Source: Anaerolineales bacterium
GTDB lineage: Bacteria; Chloroflexota; Anaerolineae; Anaerolineales; DRMV01
NCBI GenBank assembly: GCA_027044735.1
Contig: JALUBW010000215.1
Span: 1-8,645, forward strand
DNA: 8,645 nt
Direction of reading: 5' to 3'
Each line of letters begins with the position of its first letter. Positions within the stretch are counted from its first letter, which is position 1. The notes under the pieces are model-generated. The model ran no database searches. It worked only from the letters and a program-made list of their open reading frames with translations, and was not told the origin of the DNA. Made by a program: the position numbers and the translations under genes. Shown piece after piece: positions 1-6,771 of this stretch.

Positions 1-516
1 GCCGCGGCGCAGGCCTTTTTGGGGAAATGGGGGCTGCGGCTGGTGGCTTTCGCTGCGCTGTTTGCCACCTCTTCGGCCATCAACGCCACCCTGTACGGCG
101 GCGCCAACGTGAGTTACACCATCGCCCGCAAGGGCGAACTGCCCAAGGTGTTTGAGCGGAAGGTGTGGGGCCGCGCCACCGAAGGGCTGTTCATCACCGC
201 CGGGCTGGTTTTGGTCTTTGCCAACGTTTTCAACCTGAGCCGCATCGGCATGATGGGCAGCGCCGCCTTTCTGCTGATTTACGCCGCGGTGAGCATCGGC
301 CATTTGCGGCTTTATCGTGAAACCGGCGCGCAGCCGTGGATCATCGTGGGCGCGATCCTCGCCTGCCTCACGGCCTTTGTCATCCTAAGTTACTACTTGT
401 GGACAACTGCACCAATAACCCTGCTGGTTTTGGCCGTGGTGGTCGCGGCGTCGTTCCTCACCGAATGGCTTTACCGCAACCTCGCGGTTCGGGAAATGCA
501 CACCCGCGTAAAGTGA
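1..516 (+). CDS. APC-superfamily amino-acid permease, C-terminal part (5' end cut by window)
   Basis: Frame 1 is open from the first base to a TGA at 514-516, giving 171 visible residues; the start lies outside the window. The product is an integral inner-membrane transporter, probably for amino acids or amines. The visible part begins with a helix followed by a segment of the type SSAINATLYGGANVSYTIA and then a charged loop, KGELPKVFERKVWGRATEG. This matches the region around and after TM8 of bacterial APC permeases, where Ala/Ser/Asn-rich helix ends precede a loop containing a 'GELP' motif. Four further hydrophobic segments follow at about residues 62-80, 86-104, 114-132 and 136-155, ending in a short basic tail (REMHTRVK). 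That count fits the last five of the usual 12 helices. Substrate cannot be read from this fragment. The next gene starts 2 bp after the stop, suggesting co-transcription. Family assignment is by remembered motif likeness; an unrelated polytopic transporter is the main alternative. Confidence 0.8.
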   Translation, partial: AAAQAFLGKWGLRLVAFAALFATSSAINATLYGGANVSYTIARKGELPKVFERKVWGRATEGLFITAGLVLVFANVFNLSRIGMMGSAAFLLIYAAVSIGHLRLYRETGAQPWIIVGAILACLTAFVILSYYLWTTAPITLLVLAVVVAASFLTEWLYRNLAVREMHTRVK

Positions 517-518
517 GC

Positions 519-2906
519 ATGCTCCACAGGCAAACCCCAATGGCAAAAGCATACGGGCAAGCCGGGCAACACAAGCAAAAAGCCTCAACGGCAACCACAA
601 AGGCGCGGAAAGCCATTTCACCGCGCCTTTTGCTTTTGCTTGCCCCTTTCATCCTGCTTGCCCCTGCTCTGCGGCCGGGATGGGCGCTTTTTTGGGGCAC
701 GCCCTCGCTCCAGTTTGTGCCGTGGCACTGGTGGGCATGGGAAACGCTGCGCCACGGGCACTTGCCGCTTTGGAATCCGCTTTTAGGCGCGGGCGCCCCG
801 CTCGCGGCCAACTACCAAAGTGCGCTGTTCTACCCGCCGAACTGGCTGCTTTTGCCATTTGCGGCGCTGGGCGGGCGCACCGGCCTCGCTTGGGCGCACG
901 GGCTTTTGGCAGCGCTCCACCTTGTGCTCGCGGGATGGGGCATGTCCAAAGTGCTGGACGATTTCGGCGCGCCCGAGCCAGCCCCTACCGTCGCGGGGCT
1001 GGCATATGCGCTCTCGGGCTATTTGGTGGCGCGATTGGGCTTTTTCAGCATCAATGCCGCAGCGGCGTGGATTCCTTGGCTGCTATGGGCGGCGCGGCGC
1101 GCGGCAGAAAGGCCATCCCGCCGTCACATCCTCATCCTTGGGGGAATTTGGGGGCTTCAACTCCTTGCAGGCCATGCTCAAACCGCATGGTATTCGGCAT
1201 TGATGGTGGGGCTGTGGGCGCTGTTTTGGCTGAAAAAGCCGATAGGGACGCGCATTGCCGCTCTGGCCGCCGCCACAACGCTGGGTACGGCACTCGCTGC
1301 AGTGCAACTGCTCCCCACGGCGGTGTTCCTCTTGCAATCGCAGCGGGCAGGCGGCGCGCCTGCTTGGGCACTGGATTATTCCCTCTGGCCTTGGCATTTC
1401 CTCACCTTGCTCATGCCCAGCGCCTTCGGCAACCCCGCCCACGGCAACTACTGGGGCTACGGGGCGTTTTGGGAAGATGCAGTTTATGTGGGCGTGCTTC
1501 CGCTTTTGCTCGGCCTGCTTGCCCTGCGGCGGGGAAAGCCGCGCCGCGCCGTGGCATGGGGGGCGTTAGTGTCCGCAGTCGGTTTCGCGCTGGCTTTGGG
1601 CAAATTCACCCCGATTTTCATGGCGCTTTACCGCCATGTGCCGACTTTCGCAATGTTCAAGGCACCGGCGCGCTGGCTAATTTGGCCTGAAACTGCACTC
1701 GCACTACTCGGGGGGCTTGGCGTGGGCGTGTGGCGGCGTCCGCAGGGGCGGGCGCTCTATTGGACGCGGTTGGGCACAGCCGGAGCATTTGCAGTAGCCT
1801 TGGGTGCGGGCTTGGCATGGGCGTTGGCGGGAGAGGTCAAGTCCACAATGGTGCGCTCTGCCGCGCTGGCCGGATTTTGGGCGCTGGGCGTAGGCACACT
1901 GGCACTAAGCGCGCCTGCGGAATCTCCACGCCCTCTCACCAAAAGCGGGAAGGAGAAGTTCTGGCGCTGGGCGGTAGCGCTTTGGGTTTTGGCCGACCTG
2001 TTGGTTGCAGGCTGGGGGCTAAACCCCGCGGCGCGTGCGCATGAAATTTACGGCGCAACACCGCCTGCCGAGCGAAACGCCGCCGCGCTGGCCTCGGGCG
2101 CTCGGGTTTACATTCCCCCAAATGACGAAGAGCGCCTAAAATTTGACCGCTTTTTCCGCTTCAAAGATTTTTCGCCGCCTAAAGGAGGCTGGGGAAGCCT
2201 GCGCGCCACACTTTTGCCAAACTTGAGCCTTTTAGATGGCATCCCTTCGGCAAACAACTTTGACCCGCTGCTTCCGGCGCGATACAAATGGTACACGGCG
2301 GCAGGCGCTGTCCAGCCCCCAAAAGCACAAAGGCGAATTTGGCAGCGCTTGGGCGTCGGCGCGGTGGAATTGGTTGACCCCGCCCCGCCCTACGCTGCGC
2401 ATTGGGAAGCCATAGCAGCCGAGCCGCGGGCGCGGTGGGTGCCGCGGGCAGTGTGGGTTTCGGGCGCCGAAGCGGCTTGGAGCGAGGTCGCCCGCCGCGC
2501 GCGGGAAGGCGGCGCCGCATGGCAATGCGTGGTTGTGCTTGAAGGTGAGCCGCTCCCCCCCGAACCCGCTTGCAGCACCCAATGGGACGCGCGTTTACTA
2601 AAAAGCGCACCCCAGCGCGAAATTTGGGAAGTGCAAGCGCCGCAGGACGGCGGCTTTGTGGTCTTTTCTGAAACTTGGTATCCGGGGTGGAAAGCGTTTG
2701 TGGACGGCAGACGGGCACCGCTTTACCGCGCCGATTATCTGTTTCGCGCTGTGCCCGTTCCGGCGGGTCGGCACCGCGTGGTTATGGTTTTCCGCCCGTG
2801 GTGGTGGCCGGTTGGGGGAATGGTGAGCGCTGTGGCGTTGCTAACGCTTGTGGTGCTTTGCTGCAACAAGCCAAAACTAAGAATTGGCATCTTGCTCATC
2901 TTCTGA
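519..2906 (+). CDS. YfhO-family polytopic membrane protein (GT-C-like)
   Basis: A 795-residue membrane protein resembling the YfhO family, which has a GT-C-like multi-helix architecture and is linked in Firmicutes to lipid-carrier or teichoic-acid glycosylation; the substrate here is unknown. After a basic, Gln-rich 35-residue N-terminus comes TM1 (about 37-55). The family's external-loop signature follows: LPLWNP at 82-87, Q100 and FYPPN at 104-108. About ten more hydrophobic segments run to roughly residue 515. Next is a soluble region (about 520-750) ending in the typical YfhO C-terminal motif 'WYPGWKAFVDG...RADYLFRAVPVPAGRH', then a last helix. The ATG at 519 is 2 bp after the permease stop and has only a weak GTGAG before it; ATG 540 (788 residues) is an equally possible start. 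The last 30 bp overlap the convergent gene, so the extreme tail (NKPKLRIGILLIF) may be unconserved. No glycosyltransferase partner is visible nearby. Confidence 0.85.
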   Translation: MLHRQTPMAKAYGQAGQHKQKASTATTKARKAISPRLLLLLAPFILLAPALRPGWALFWGTPSLQFVPWHWWAWETLRHGHLPLWNPLLGAGAPLAANYQSALFYPPNWLLLPFAALGGRTGLAWAHGLLAALHLVLAGWGMSKVLDDFGAPEPAPTVAGLAYALSGYLVARLGFFSINAAAAWIPWLLWAARRAAERPSRRHILILGGIWGLQLLAGHAQTAWYSALMVGLWALFWLKKPIGTRIAALAAATTLGTALAAVQLLPTAVFLLQSQRAGGAPAWALDYSLWPWHFLTLLMPSAFGNPAHGNYWGYGAFWEDAVYVGVLPLLLGLLALRRGKPRRAVAWGALVSAVGFALALGKFTPIFMALYRHVPTFAMFKAPARWLIWPETALALLGGLGVGVWRRPQGRALYWTRLGTAGAFAVALGAGLAWALAGEVKSTMVRSAALAGFWALGVGTLALSAPAESPRPLTKSGKEKFWRWAVALWVLADLLVAGWGLNPAARAHEIYGATPPAERNAAALASGARVYIPPNDEERLKFDRFFRFKDFSPPKGGWGSLRATLLPNLSLLDGIPSANNFDPLLPARYKWYTAAGAVQPPKAQRRIWQRLGVGAVELVDPAPPYAAHWEAIAAEPRARWVPRAVWVSGAEAAWSEVARRAREGGAAWQCVVVLEGEPLPPEPACSTQWDARLLKSAPQREIWEVQAPQDGGFVVFSETWYPGWKAFVDGRRAPLYRADYLFRAVPVPAGRHRVVMVFRPWWWPVGGMVSAVALLTLVVLCCNKPKLRIGILLIF

Positions 2907-3359
2907 TTCTGGCTCCCCGCCCGAAGTCCACTCTTTCCACGGATAGAGCAACAACGCTCCTAAGGCCATTATCGCTTCACCGGCGAGCATACCTTTGACT
3001 TGGAGGGGGCCAAAGTGGGCACTCTGAGGCCAAGATTGCGAACCCAATCCGAGTACATCGGCCATAATTGAAGCCGCGGCCACCACATACCCACTTGCGA
3101 TGAGCCTGCCGCCTATTTGCGCCGCTATGCTCAATTCCCTCTGCCCCCACAGCAGCCGAACCGCTGCGTAAGCGCCGAGCGCGAGCAACCCAAGCCCAAC
3201 GGTCATAAAACTGATTTGCAAAAAGCCTACCGCCGGCGTGGTAGAAAGCCCTAAGCGCTCCGGATGAGCGCCCACCAAAAAAGTCAAAAAACCAACAACT
3301 GCCACGGCCACACTGAACCTAATTTTCAAAACATAGCCATTGCCGTTTTCAATGCTCAT
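2877..3359 (-). CDS. Small four-helix membrane protein, function unknown
   Basis: A 160-residue protein that I do not recognise from a named family. Four hydrophobic segments are visible at about residues 12-31, 43-71, 82-104 and 121-140, followed by a short acidic tail (GGEPESEDEQDANS). Between helices 3 and 4 lies a loop containing SWPQSAHFGPLQVKG. The architecture suggests an inner-membrane protein with an acidic C-terminus. I chose ATG 3357-3359 because it overlaps the end of the upstream deoxynucleoside kinase gene by 11 bp, a typical translationally coupled junction, and because the open frame further upstream (to 3410) lies entirely inside the kinase gene. The gene ends at a TAG inside the 3' end of the convergent YfhO-type gene. 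Being last in the operon gives no clear function; a link to nucleotide metabolism is possible but unsupported. No catalytic motifs or metal-binding clusters are evident. Confidence 0.75.
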   Translation of the reverse strand: MSIENGNGYVLKIRFSVAVAVVGFLTFLVGAHPERLGLSTTPAVGFLQISFMTVGLGLLALGAYAAVRLLWGQRELSIAAQIGGRLIASGYVVAAASIMADVLGLGSQSWPQSAHFGPLQVKGMLAGEAIMALGALLLYPWKEWTSGGEPESEDEQDANS

Positions 3360-4029
3360 TTTTTGCCCCCAAAGCATCAATAAAAATTCGCCCGCGTTCG
3401 CCGCTGCCATTGGCAGACAAGGCCTGCTCCAAGCCGCCGATTATCACCTGCAGGTCTTCGGGATTGGCTACAAAGTCCAGTTTATCGGCCGGAACAACCA
3501 GAACCGGGCTGAGGGAAAAGCCCTCAAGCCATTCTTCGTAAAGGCGATTGAGTTGGGAAAGGTATTCGGGGGAAATGGAGCGCTCGTAGTCGCGGCCGCG
3601 CATGGCAATGCGCTTCAGCAGGGTAGGCACCGAAGCGCGCAGGTACACCACTAAATCGGGGGCGGGCAAAAATGTGAGCATAGATTCGTAAAGGCGGCGG
3701 TAGGTTTCCCAATCGCGCTCGGCCATATGCCCCTGTAAATACAAGTTGCGGGCAAAAATTTCCGCGTCCTCGTAAACGCTGCGGTCTTGCACAACCGAAG
3801 TGGGGTATTCCAACAACTGGTGGTGAATGCGTAAGCGGTGTGCAAGGAAGAAAACCTGCGAATGGAACGCCCAAGCCCGCATATCACGGTAAAAATCAGC
3901 GAGGTAGGGGTTTTCGGCCACCGGCTCATAGAAGGGCTGCCAGCCCAAATGCCGACTGAGCAAATCCACCAGCGTGGATTTGCCAACTCCGATGTTGCCT
4001 GCTATGACCACAAATTTCTTTTGAGCCAT
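3349..4029 (-). CDS. Deoxynucleoside kinase (deoxyadenosine/deoxyguanosine/deoxycytidine kinase family)
   Basis: A 226-residue cytosolic kinase that should phosphorylate deoxynucleosides to monophosphates with ATP, in nucleotide salvage. The N-terminus holds a Walker A P-loop, GNIGVGKST, at 11-19. E35 in the YEP motif and Q58 sit where the family binds sugar and base. The DRS motif is at 82-84 (VVQDRSVYED) with the acidic catalytic region around it. The LID arginines lie in RGRDYER (144-150), followed by the family's 'YLSQLNRLYEEWL' helix. Length matches bacterial dNK/dGK enzymes (about 210-230). The start is ATG 4027-4029; the P-loop then begins at residue 11, as usual. Its upstream leader is now a MITE-like insertion, leaving only about 16 bp of original spacing to the phosphatase gene and a weak GAG as ribosome site. 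The 3' end overlaps the next gene by 11 bp. Base preference (dA, dG or dC) cannot be decided from motifs alone. Confidence 0.93.
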   Translation of the reverse strand: MAQKKFVVIAGNIGVGKSTLVDLLSRHLGWQPFYEPVAENPYLADFYRDMRAWAFHSQVFFLAHRLRIHHQLLEYPTSVVQDRSVYEDAEIFARNLYLQGHMAERDWETYRRLYESMLTFLPAPDLVVYLRASVPTLLKRIAMRGRDYERSISPEYLSQLNRLYEEWLEGFSLSPVLVVPADKLDFVANPEDLQVIIGGLEQALSANGSGERGRIFIDALGAKNEH

Positions 4030-4045
4030 TTGAAATCTCGGTGGG

Positions 4046-4194
4046 CTAAGACTCTATCCGAAAAATCCCGTGATGGTGTCGTTGCGAGCCCCGTAGGGGC
4101 GAAGCAATCCCTTTTACTGGTCAGGAGACTGCTTCGGCGGCTACGCCGCCTCGCAGTGACACATCCGCAAAAAATTTCTCGGACAGGTTCTAAG
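4046..4194. mobile_element. MITE-like insertion with CTAAG target duplication
   Basis: A 139-bp element (4051-4189) lies between the phosphatase and kinase genes, flanked by direct repeats CTAAG at 4046-4050 and 4190-4194, read as a 5-bp target-site duplication. Its ends are imperfect inverted repeats: ACTCTATCCGAAAAAT on the left and AACCTGTCCGAGAAAT on the right (reverse complement), matching at 12 of 16 positions. Inside, a second inverted repeat runs from GTGTC (4076-4080) to GACAC (4158-4162). Each inner half carries a GCGAG-hairpin-CGAAGC module (4084-4105 and, inverted, 4131-4154), with a GTA or TAC loop. No reading frame in it looks coding, so it would need a transposase supplied in trans. 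It resembles the small palindromic 'TTGCGAG...CGAAGCAATC' intergenic repeats I associate with several bacterial phyla. The RNA copy would be highly structured and could act as a processing or partial stop signal in the operon. Confidence 0.65.
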
Positions 4195-4969
4195 GTTTTT
4201 CGTTCAATACTGCAAGCATTTGCTTGTGAATGGCAGGGTTCGCGGCCAAAATTGATTGTGGCGGCGAAAGGTAATCCTCGCCGCCGCGCAAGTTTGTGAC
4301 CACCGCGCCCGCCTCCGCGGCTATCAGGCCACCTGCTGCCACGTCCCACGGCTTGAGACGCAGTTCCCAGTAGCCGTCAAAGCGCCCCGCAGCCACAAAG
4401 CACAAATCCAACGCCGCCGAGCCAAGCCTTCTCACGCCTTGAGTGCGCACAGCGAAGCGGGCGAAGTTTTCCAAGTTGTTATCGGGGTTTTCCCAAATGT
4501 CGTAGGGGAAACCGGTAACCAAAAGTGCGTTGGCAAGTTGGGCAGTTTCGGAAACGCGCAGGCGGCGGCCGTTCAAAAAAGCGCCTTCGCCGCGGCGCGC
4601 GCAAAAACATTCATCGCTCATCGGGTTGTAAACAGCCCCCAATTGCACCACCCCGCCCTCGGCGTAGGCAATTGAAACCGAAAAGATGGGCACGCCGTGG
4701 GCAAAATTGACCGTCCCGTCAAGCGGGTCAACATACCACAAACCGTTGCTGCCCGCGTGCTCGCCGCTTTCTTCGGCAACTATGGCGCTGCCGGGCCAAC
4801 GCCGCTTGATAGCATCAATCAAAAACTCTTCCGAGCGGCGGTCGGTTTCCGTCACCAAATCAATTGTGTGGCTTTTAGAGGTGATTTGATGACGCTTGCC
4901 GTAGCCATTCCGCAGAATTACCCCCGCCTGACGCGCCAAAATTTCCACATCCTGCAAAGTAGGAGGCAT
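4190..4969 (-). CDS. Inositol monophosphatase family phosphatase
   Basis: A 259-residue Mg2+-dependent, lithium-sensitive-type phosphatase. Family members hydrolyse myo-inositol-1-phosphate, or related sugar and nucleotide phosphates such as 3'-phosphoadenosine phosphates; the substrate here is open. The metal site is complete: the Glu in AEES (about 65-68), D81 and D84 in DPLDGTVNF (81-89), and D209 in WDVAAGGLIAAEAG (208-221). D43 in VTETDRRSE is also conserved. Length fits SuhB/IMPase proteins. I chose ATG 4967-4969, which has GAGGG about 10 bases upstream and gives a normal N-terminus. A GTG at 4997-4999 would add ten residues and overlap the response-regulator stop as GTGA, so it is a real alternative. 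The gene follows the response regulator closely. Its TAG stop lies inside the CTAAG repeat flanking the downstream insertion, so the reading frame survived the event intact. Confidence 0.93.
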   Translation of the reverse strand: MPPTLQDVEILARQAGVILRNGYGKRHQITSKSHTIDLVTETDRRSEEFLIDAIKRRWPGSAIVAEESGEHAGSNGLWYVDPLDGTVNFAHGVPIFSVSIAYAEGGVVQLGAVYNPMSDECFCARRGEGAFLNGRRLRVSETAQLANALLVTGFPYDIWENPDNNLENFARFAVRTQGVRRLGSAALDLCFVAAGRFDGYWELRLKPWDVAAGGLIAAEAGAVVTNLRGGEDYLSPPQSILAANPAIHKQMLAVLNEKP

Positions 4970-4995
4970 GTTTGTTTTCCCTCGCTCGCCAAGGT

Positions 4996-5637
4996 TCACG
5001 ATGCGCTTTGGTCAGAAGCCAGCAAGTCCCCCAGCATTTGCTTCACGGCCTCAAACTCTTGCCGGACGATTTCGCGCTCTTTTCTTGCCGTGGCAAGCAT
5101 CGCCTGAAAAGAAGGCCGCTGCGCCTCAGGCAAGGTTGGTATCAGCCGCTCCAAACGAGCGATTTGCTTTGCCTTGTAGCGCATTTTGTTTTCAAGCCGC
5201 TCTAAGTAGCCGCGGTAAAAAGTCTCATCATCCAACGGGCTGGATTCGGGGGGAGATTCTTGCAAAACTTCGGCGATTGTGAGCAAAAATTCCTCGGTGT
5301 CAATCGGCTTTTCAAGGAAGCGAATTGCGCCCAAACTGAGGGCAAAATCTTTATCTTCCGGCGTTATGTAAGTTGCGGAGATGAAAAGGATGGGCAAATG
5401 GCGGGTATTAGGGTCTCGGCGCAGCCGTTGGGCAAGCATAAAGCCGTCCAACTTCGGCATGAGCAAATCGGTTATGACAAGGTCGGGCTTGCACTCGGCG
5501 ATTTTCGCCAAGGCCTCTTCACCGTTTGCGGCGCTTTCCACCGTGTAGCCGTTGAAACGCAGGGTGATTTCCAGCATTTCACGCACGGCGGGCACGTCTT
5601 CCACTACTAACAGGCAGGGGGACTTTTCGTTTTCCAT
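4996..5637 (-). CDS. Receiver-only response regulator with helical C-terminal tail
   Basis: A 213-residue cytosolic signalling protein. Residues 8-125 form a CheY-like receiver domain: the acidic pair E13-D14, phospho-acceptor D57 (in VITDLLMPKLDG), S87 in the Thr/Ser position and K110 in the KPID motif. All the residues needed for phosphorylation are present. No DNA-binding, enzymatic or GGDEF domain follows. Instead, about residues 138-208 are strongly charged and probably helical or coiled-coil (LERLENKMRYKAKQIARLERL, then ARKEREIVRQEFEAVKQML), which suggests dimerisation or docking to a partner. No histidine kinase is encoded nearby, so it is an orphan here. ATG 5635-5637 puts the receiver at the usual distance from the start; the open frame extends upstream to 5700 without a better site. 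The stop is 26 bp from the phosphatase ATG, or overlaps its alternative GTG, so the two are probably co-expressed. Confidence 0.92.
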   Translation of the reverse strand: MENEKSPCLLVVEDVPAVREMLEITLRFNGYTVESAANGEEALAKIAECKPDLVITDLLMPKLDGFMLAQRLRRDPNTRHLPILFISATYITPEDKDFALSLGAIRFLEKPIDTEEFLLTIAEVLQESPPESSPLDDETFYRGYLERLENKMRYKAKQIARLERLIPTLPEAQRPSFQAMLATARKEREIVRQEFEAVKQMLGDLLASDQSAS

Positions 5638-5649
5638 GCCTCTATTGTA
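5638..5649 (-). promoter_or_regulatory. Possible -10 box directly before the response-regulator start
   Basis: Reading the minus strand, TACAAT (5649-5644) is followed by AGAGGC and then the ATG. TACAAT is one base from the TATAAT consensus and sits where transcription would begin at or next to the start codon, giving a leaderless message. AGAGG could instead be a ribosome site, but only one base separates it from the ATG, which is too close. No good -35 box is seen at 16-18 bp: the sequence there is TTTCTC, and a TTGAAT lies only 9 bp away. Weak evidence. Confidence 0.25.
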
Positions 5650-5717
5650 CCGCAAACGATTCAAGCGAGAAATAACACCACCAAAGCATGGTGAAGTCAA
5701 AACAGCAAAGAGGGCAA

Positions 5718-6626
5718 TCAGTCAAAGTAATGCACGGTCGGACGGAAATTCAATTCGTCAATGAGCGAGTTAATCTCGTCGTAAGTCAAACGGCGGCCTT
5801 TGCCTGCGTAAGCGGTCAGCGCTGCTTCCATCATGTTGGTGCCAAAAGAGCGGCCATCATAGCGCGGCGTGGTTGTAATTAGAACCCGCACGCCATGCGA
5901 GCGGATAAATTCCAAATTTTCCGCGGTGGTCGTGTTGGTGATGATAAATTTGCCCTCCAGCATGTGAGGGGGCATGTATTTTTTCATAAACATAAAATCG
6001 CCGGCTATCAAGTCCGCCCTTTCCCAGTATTTTTCAAATTTTGGCTCTCCTTCGCTGCCGCCGCTTCCGTAGAAAAGCATGCTCAGCGGGAAATAACTCA
6101 CTATTGGCATCAAAAGGTGAAGCCAGCGCTCATAGGCTTTCAGCCCGCGGATGGGCATGGGTATGCCCAGCCCCACCATGAAATCGCCAAAGATAATTTC
6201 ATCGGCTACTTCGTTTACAGCGTGGGCTAAGCCCACCCTATCAAGCGCGAGGGGCATAAAAGCGCGTTTGAAATGAAGGTTCTTTTCCCGCAGGTTAGGG
6301 GCGGCAAGTTCAAACACTCGGCGCTCAAGGGTATGCTTGAGGCCGCGCCCATCCACAACCGGCGTTTTGTGCACGCCTTCTATCAATTTGTGGGCAGCGC
6401 GCAGCGGGTATTCTTTATCGCCTACGCGGATGTACAAATCCACGCCGCCCATACCAAAGGCGTCAACCTTGCCGTCCAGTTCGCGGTAAAGACGCTTGGC
6501 GGCTTCAACGTCGCCGTCGGTGCCTATGCGCTCAATTATCACGTCAGTGTCGCCAAAGCGCACCTTCACTTTTTTGTCGCGCTTGGAACTGCCCAAACTT
6601 ACGCTAACGGCATGGCGTGTTGGCAT
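5718..6626 (-). CDS. Conserved protein of the family usually labelled 'quinate 5-dehydrogenase'
   Basis: A 302-residue soluble protein matching, from memory, a family found in Clostridia and Chloroflexota whose database name is quinate 5-dehydrogenase. Conserved blocks are SLGSSKRD (10-17), IERIGTDGD (31-39), VDAFGMGGVDLY (54-65), VDGRGLKHTLERR (91-103), an ADLIAGDFMFMKKYMP stretch (204-219), IITNTTT (228-234) and TTTPRYDGRSFGTN (251-264). I see no clear GxGxxG Rossmann fingerprint and no shikimate-dehydrogenase substrate motif, so the name should be taken as a label rather than a demonstrated activity. No other quinate or shikimate gene is in the window. I chose ATG 6624-6626 because GGGAGGT sits just upstream with 4 bases to the start; an earlier in-frame ATG at 6647 lacks such a site and lies before the conserved N-terminus. 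It is followed after 80 bp by the response regulator and may be the first gene of that operon. Confidence 0.7.
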   Translation of the reverse strand: MPTRHAVSVSLGSSKRDKKVKVRFGDTDVIIERIGTDGDVEAAKRLYRELDGKVDAFGMGGVDLYIRVGDKEYPLRAAHKLIEGVHKTPVVDGRGLKHTLERRVFELAAPNLREKNLHFKRAFMPLALDRVGLAHAVNEVADEIIFGDFMVGLGIPMPIRGLKAYERWLHLLMPIVSYFPLSMLFYGSGGSEGEPKFEKYWERADLIAGDFMFMKKYMPPHMLEGKFIITNTTTAENLEFIRSHGVRVLITTTPRYDGRSFGTNMMEAALTAYAGKGRRLTYDEINSLIDELNFRPTVHYFD

Positions 6627-6630
6627 GGCG

Positions 6631-6637
6631 ACCTCCC
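6631..6637 (-). promoter_or_regulatory. Strong ribosome binding site deciding the start at 6626
   Basis: On the minus strand the sequence is GGGAGGT followed by CGCC and ATG. This near-consensus Shine-Dalgarno at ideal spacing selects ATG 6626 over the in-frame ATG at 6647, which would place this motif inside the coding region. Confidence 0.7.
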
Positions 6638-6682
6638 AAAATGGCATGCAAAGAATTTAGGAGTTACGCAGTTCCTCCTTTT

Positions 6683-6722
6683 GTGTCACCGCGAGGCGGT
6701 CGTAGACCGCCGAAGCGGTCTC
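6683..6722 (+). repeat. B module: half-copy related to the 4051-4189 element
   Basis: The run from GTGTCACCGCGAGGCGGTC through to GGTCTC is very close to the reverse complement of the right inner half of the MITE at 4125-4162 (GTGTCACTGCGAGGCGGC ... CAGTCTCC). Both carry GCGAG, a GC-rich hairpin with a GTA loop, then CGAAGC. Here the hairpin is GGCGGTC-GTA-GACCGCC (6695-6711). A competing hairpin, GACCGC-CGAA-GCGGTC (6705-6720), shares its right arm. Confidence 0.7.
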
Positions 6723-6771
6723 TCGCACTGTCTGGGTTCAGGGGCGGACAGCCGCCCTTGAAAACGCCACT

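Noticed and set aside
680..1690. A 336-codon plus-strand open frame inside the YfhO-type gene
   Set aside because: It is out of frame with a strongly family-like membrane protein. Its translation is Arg/Ala/Pro/Gly-rich without domain likeness, as expected for an alternate frame in GC-rich DNA.
2179..2718. A 179-codon minus-strand open frame opposite the YfhO-type gene
   Set aside because: The translation is Arg/Pro/Ala-rich and low in complexity, with no recognisable motif; it is the antisense shadow of a real gene.
3360..3410. Upstream extension of the small membrane protein to 3410
   Set aside because: It would lie wholly inside the kinase gene. The 11-bp overlapping ATG at 3359 gives a normal coupled start.
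4970..4999. GTG start at 4999 for the phosphatase
   Set aside because: It is plausible because of the GTGA overlap, but it adds ten residues not expected at the family's N-terminus, and ATG 4969 has its own GAGGG ribosome site. Kept only as an alternative.
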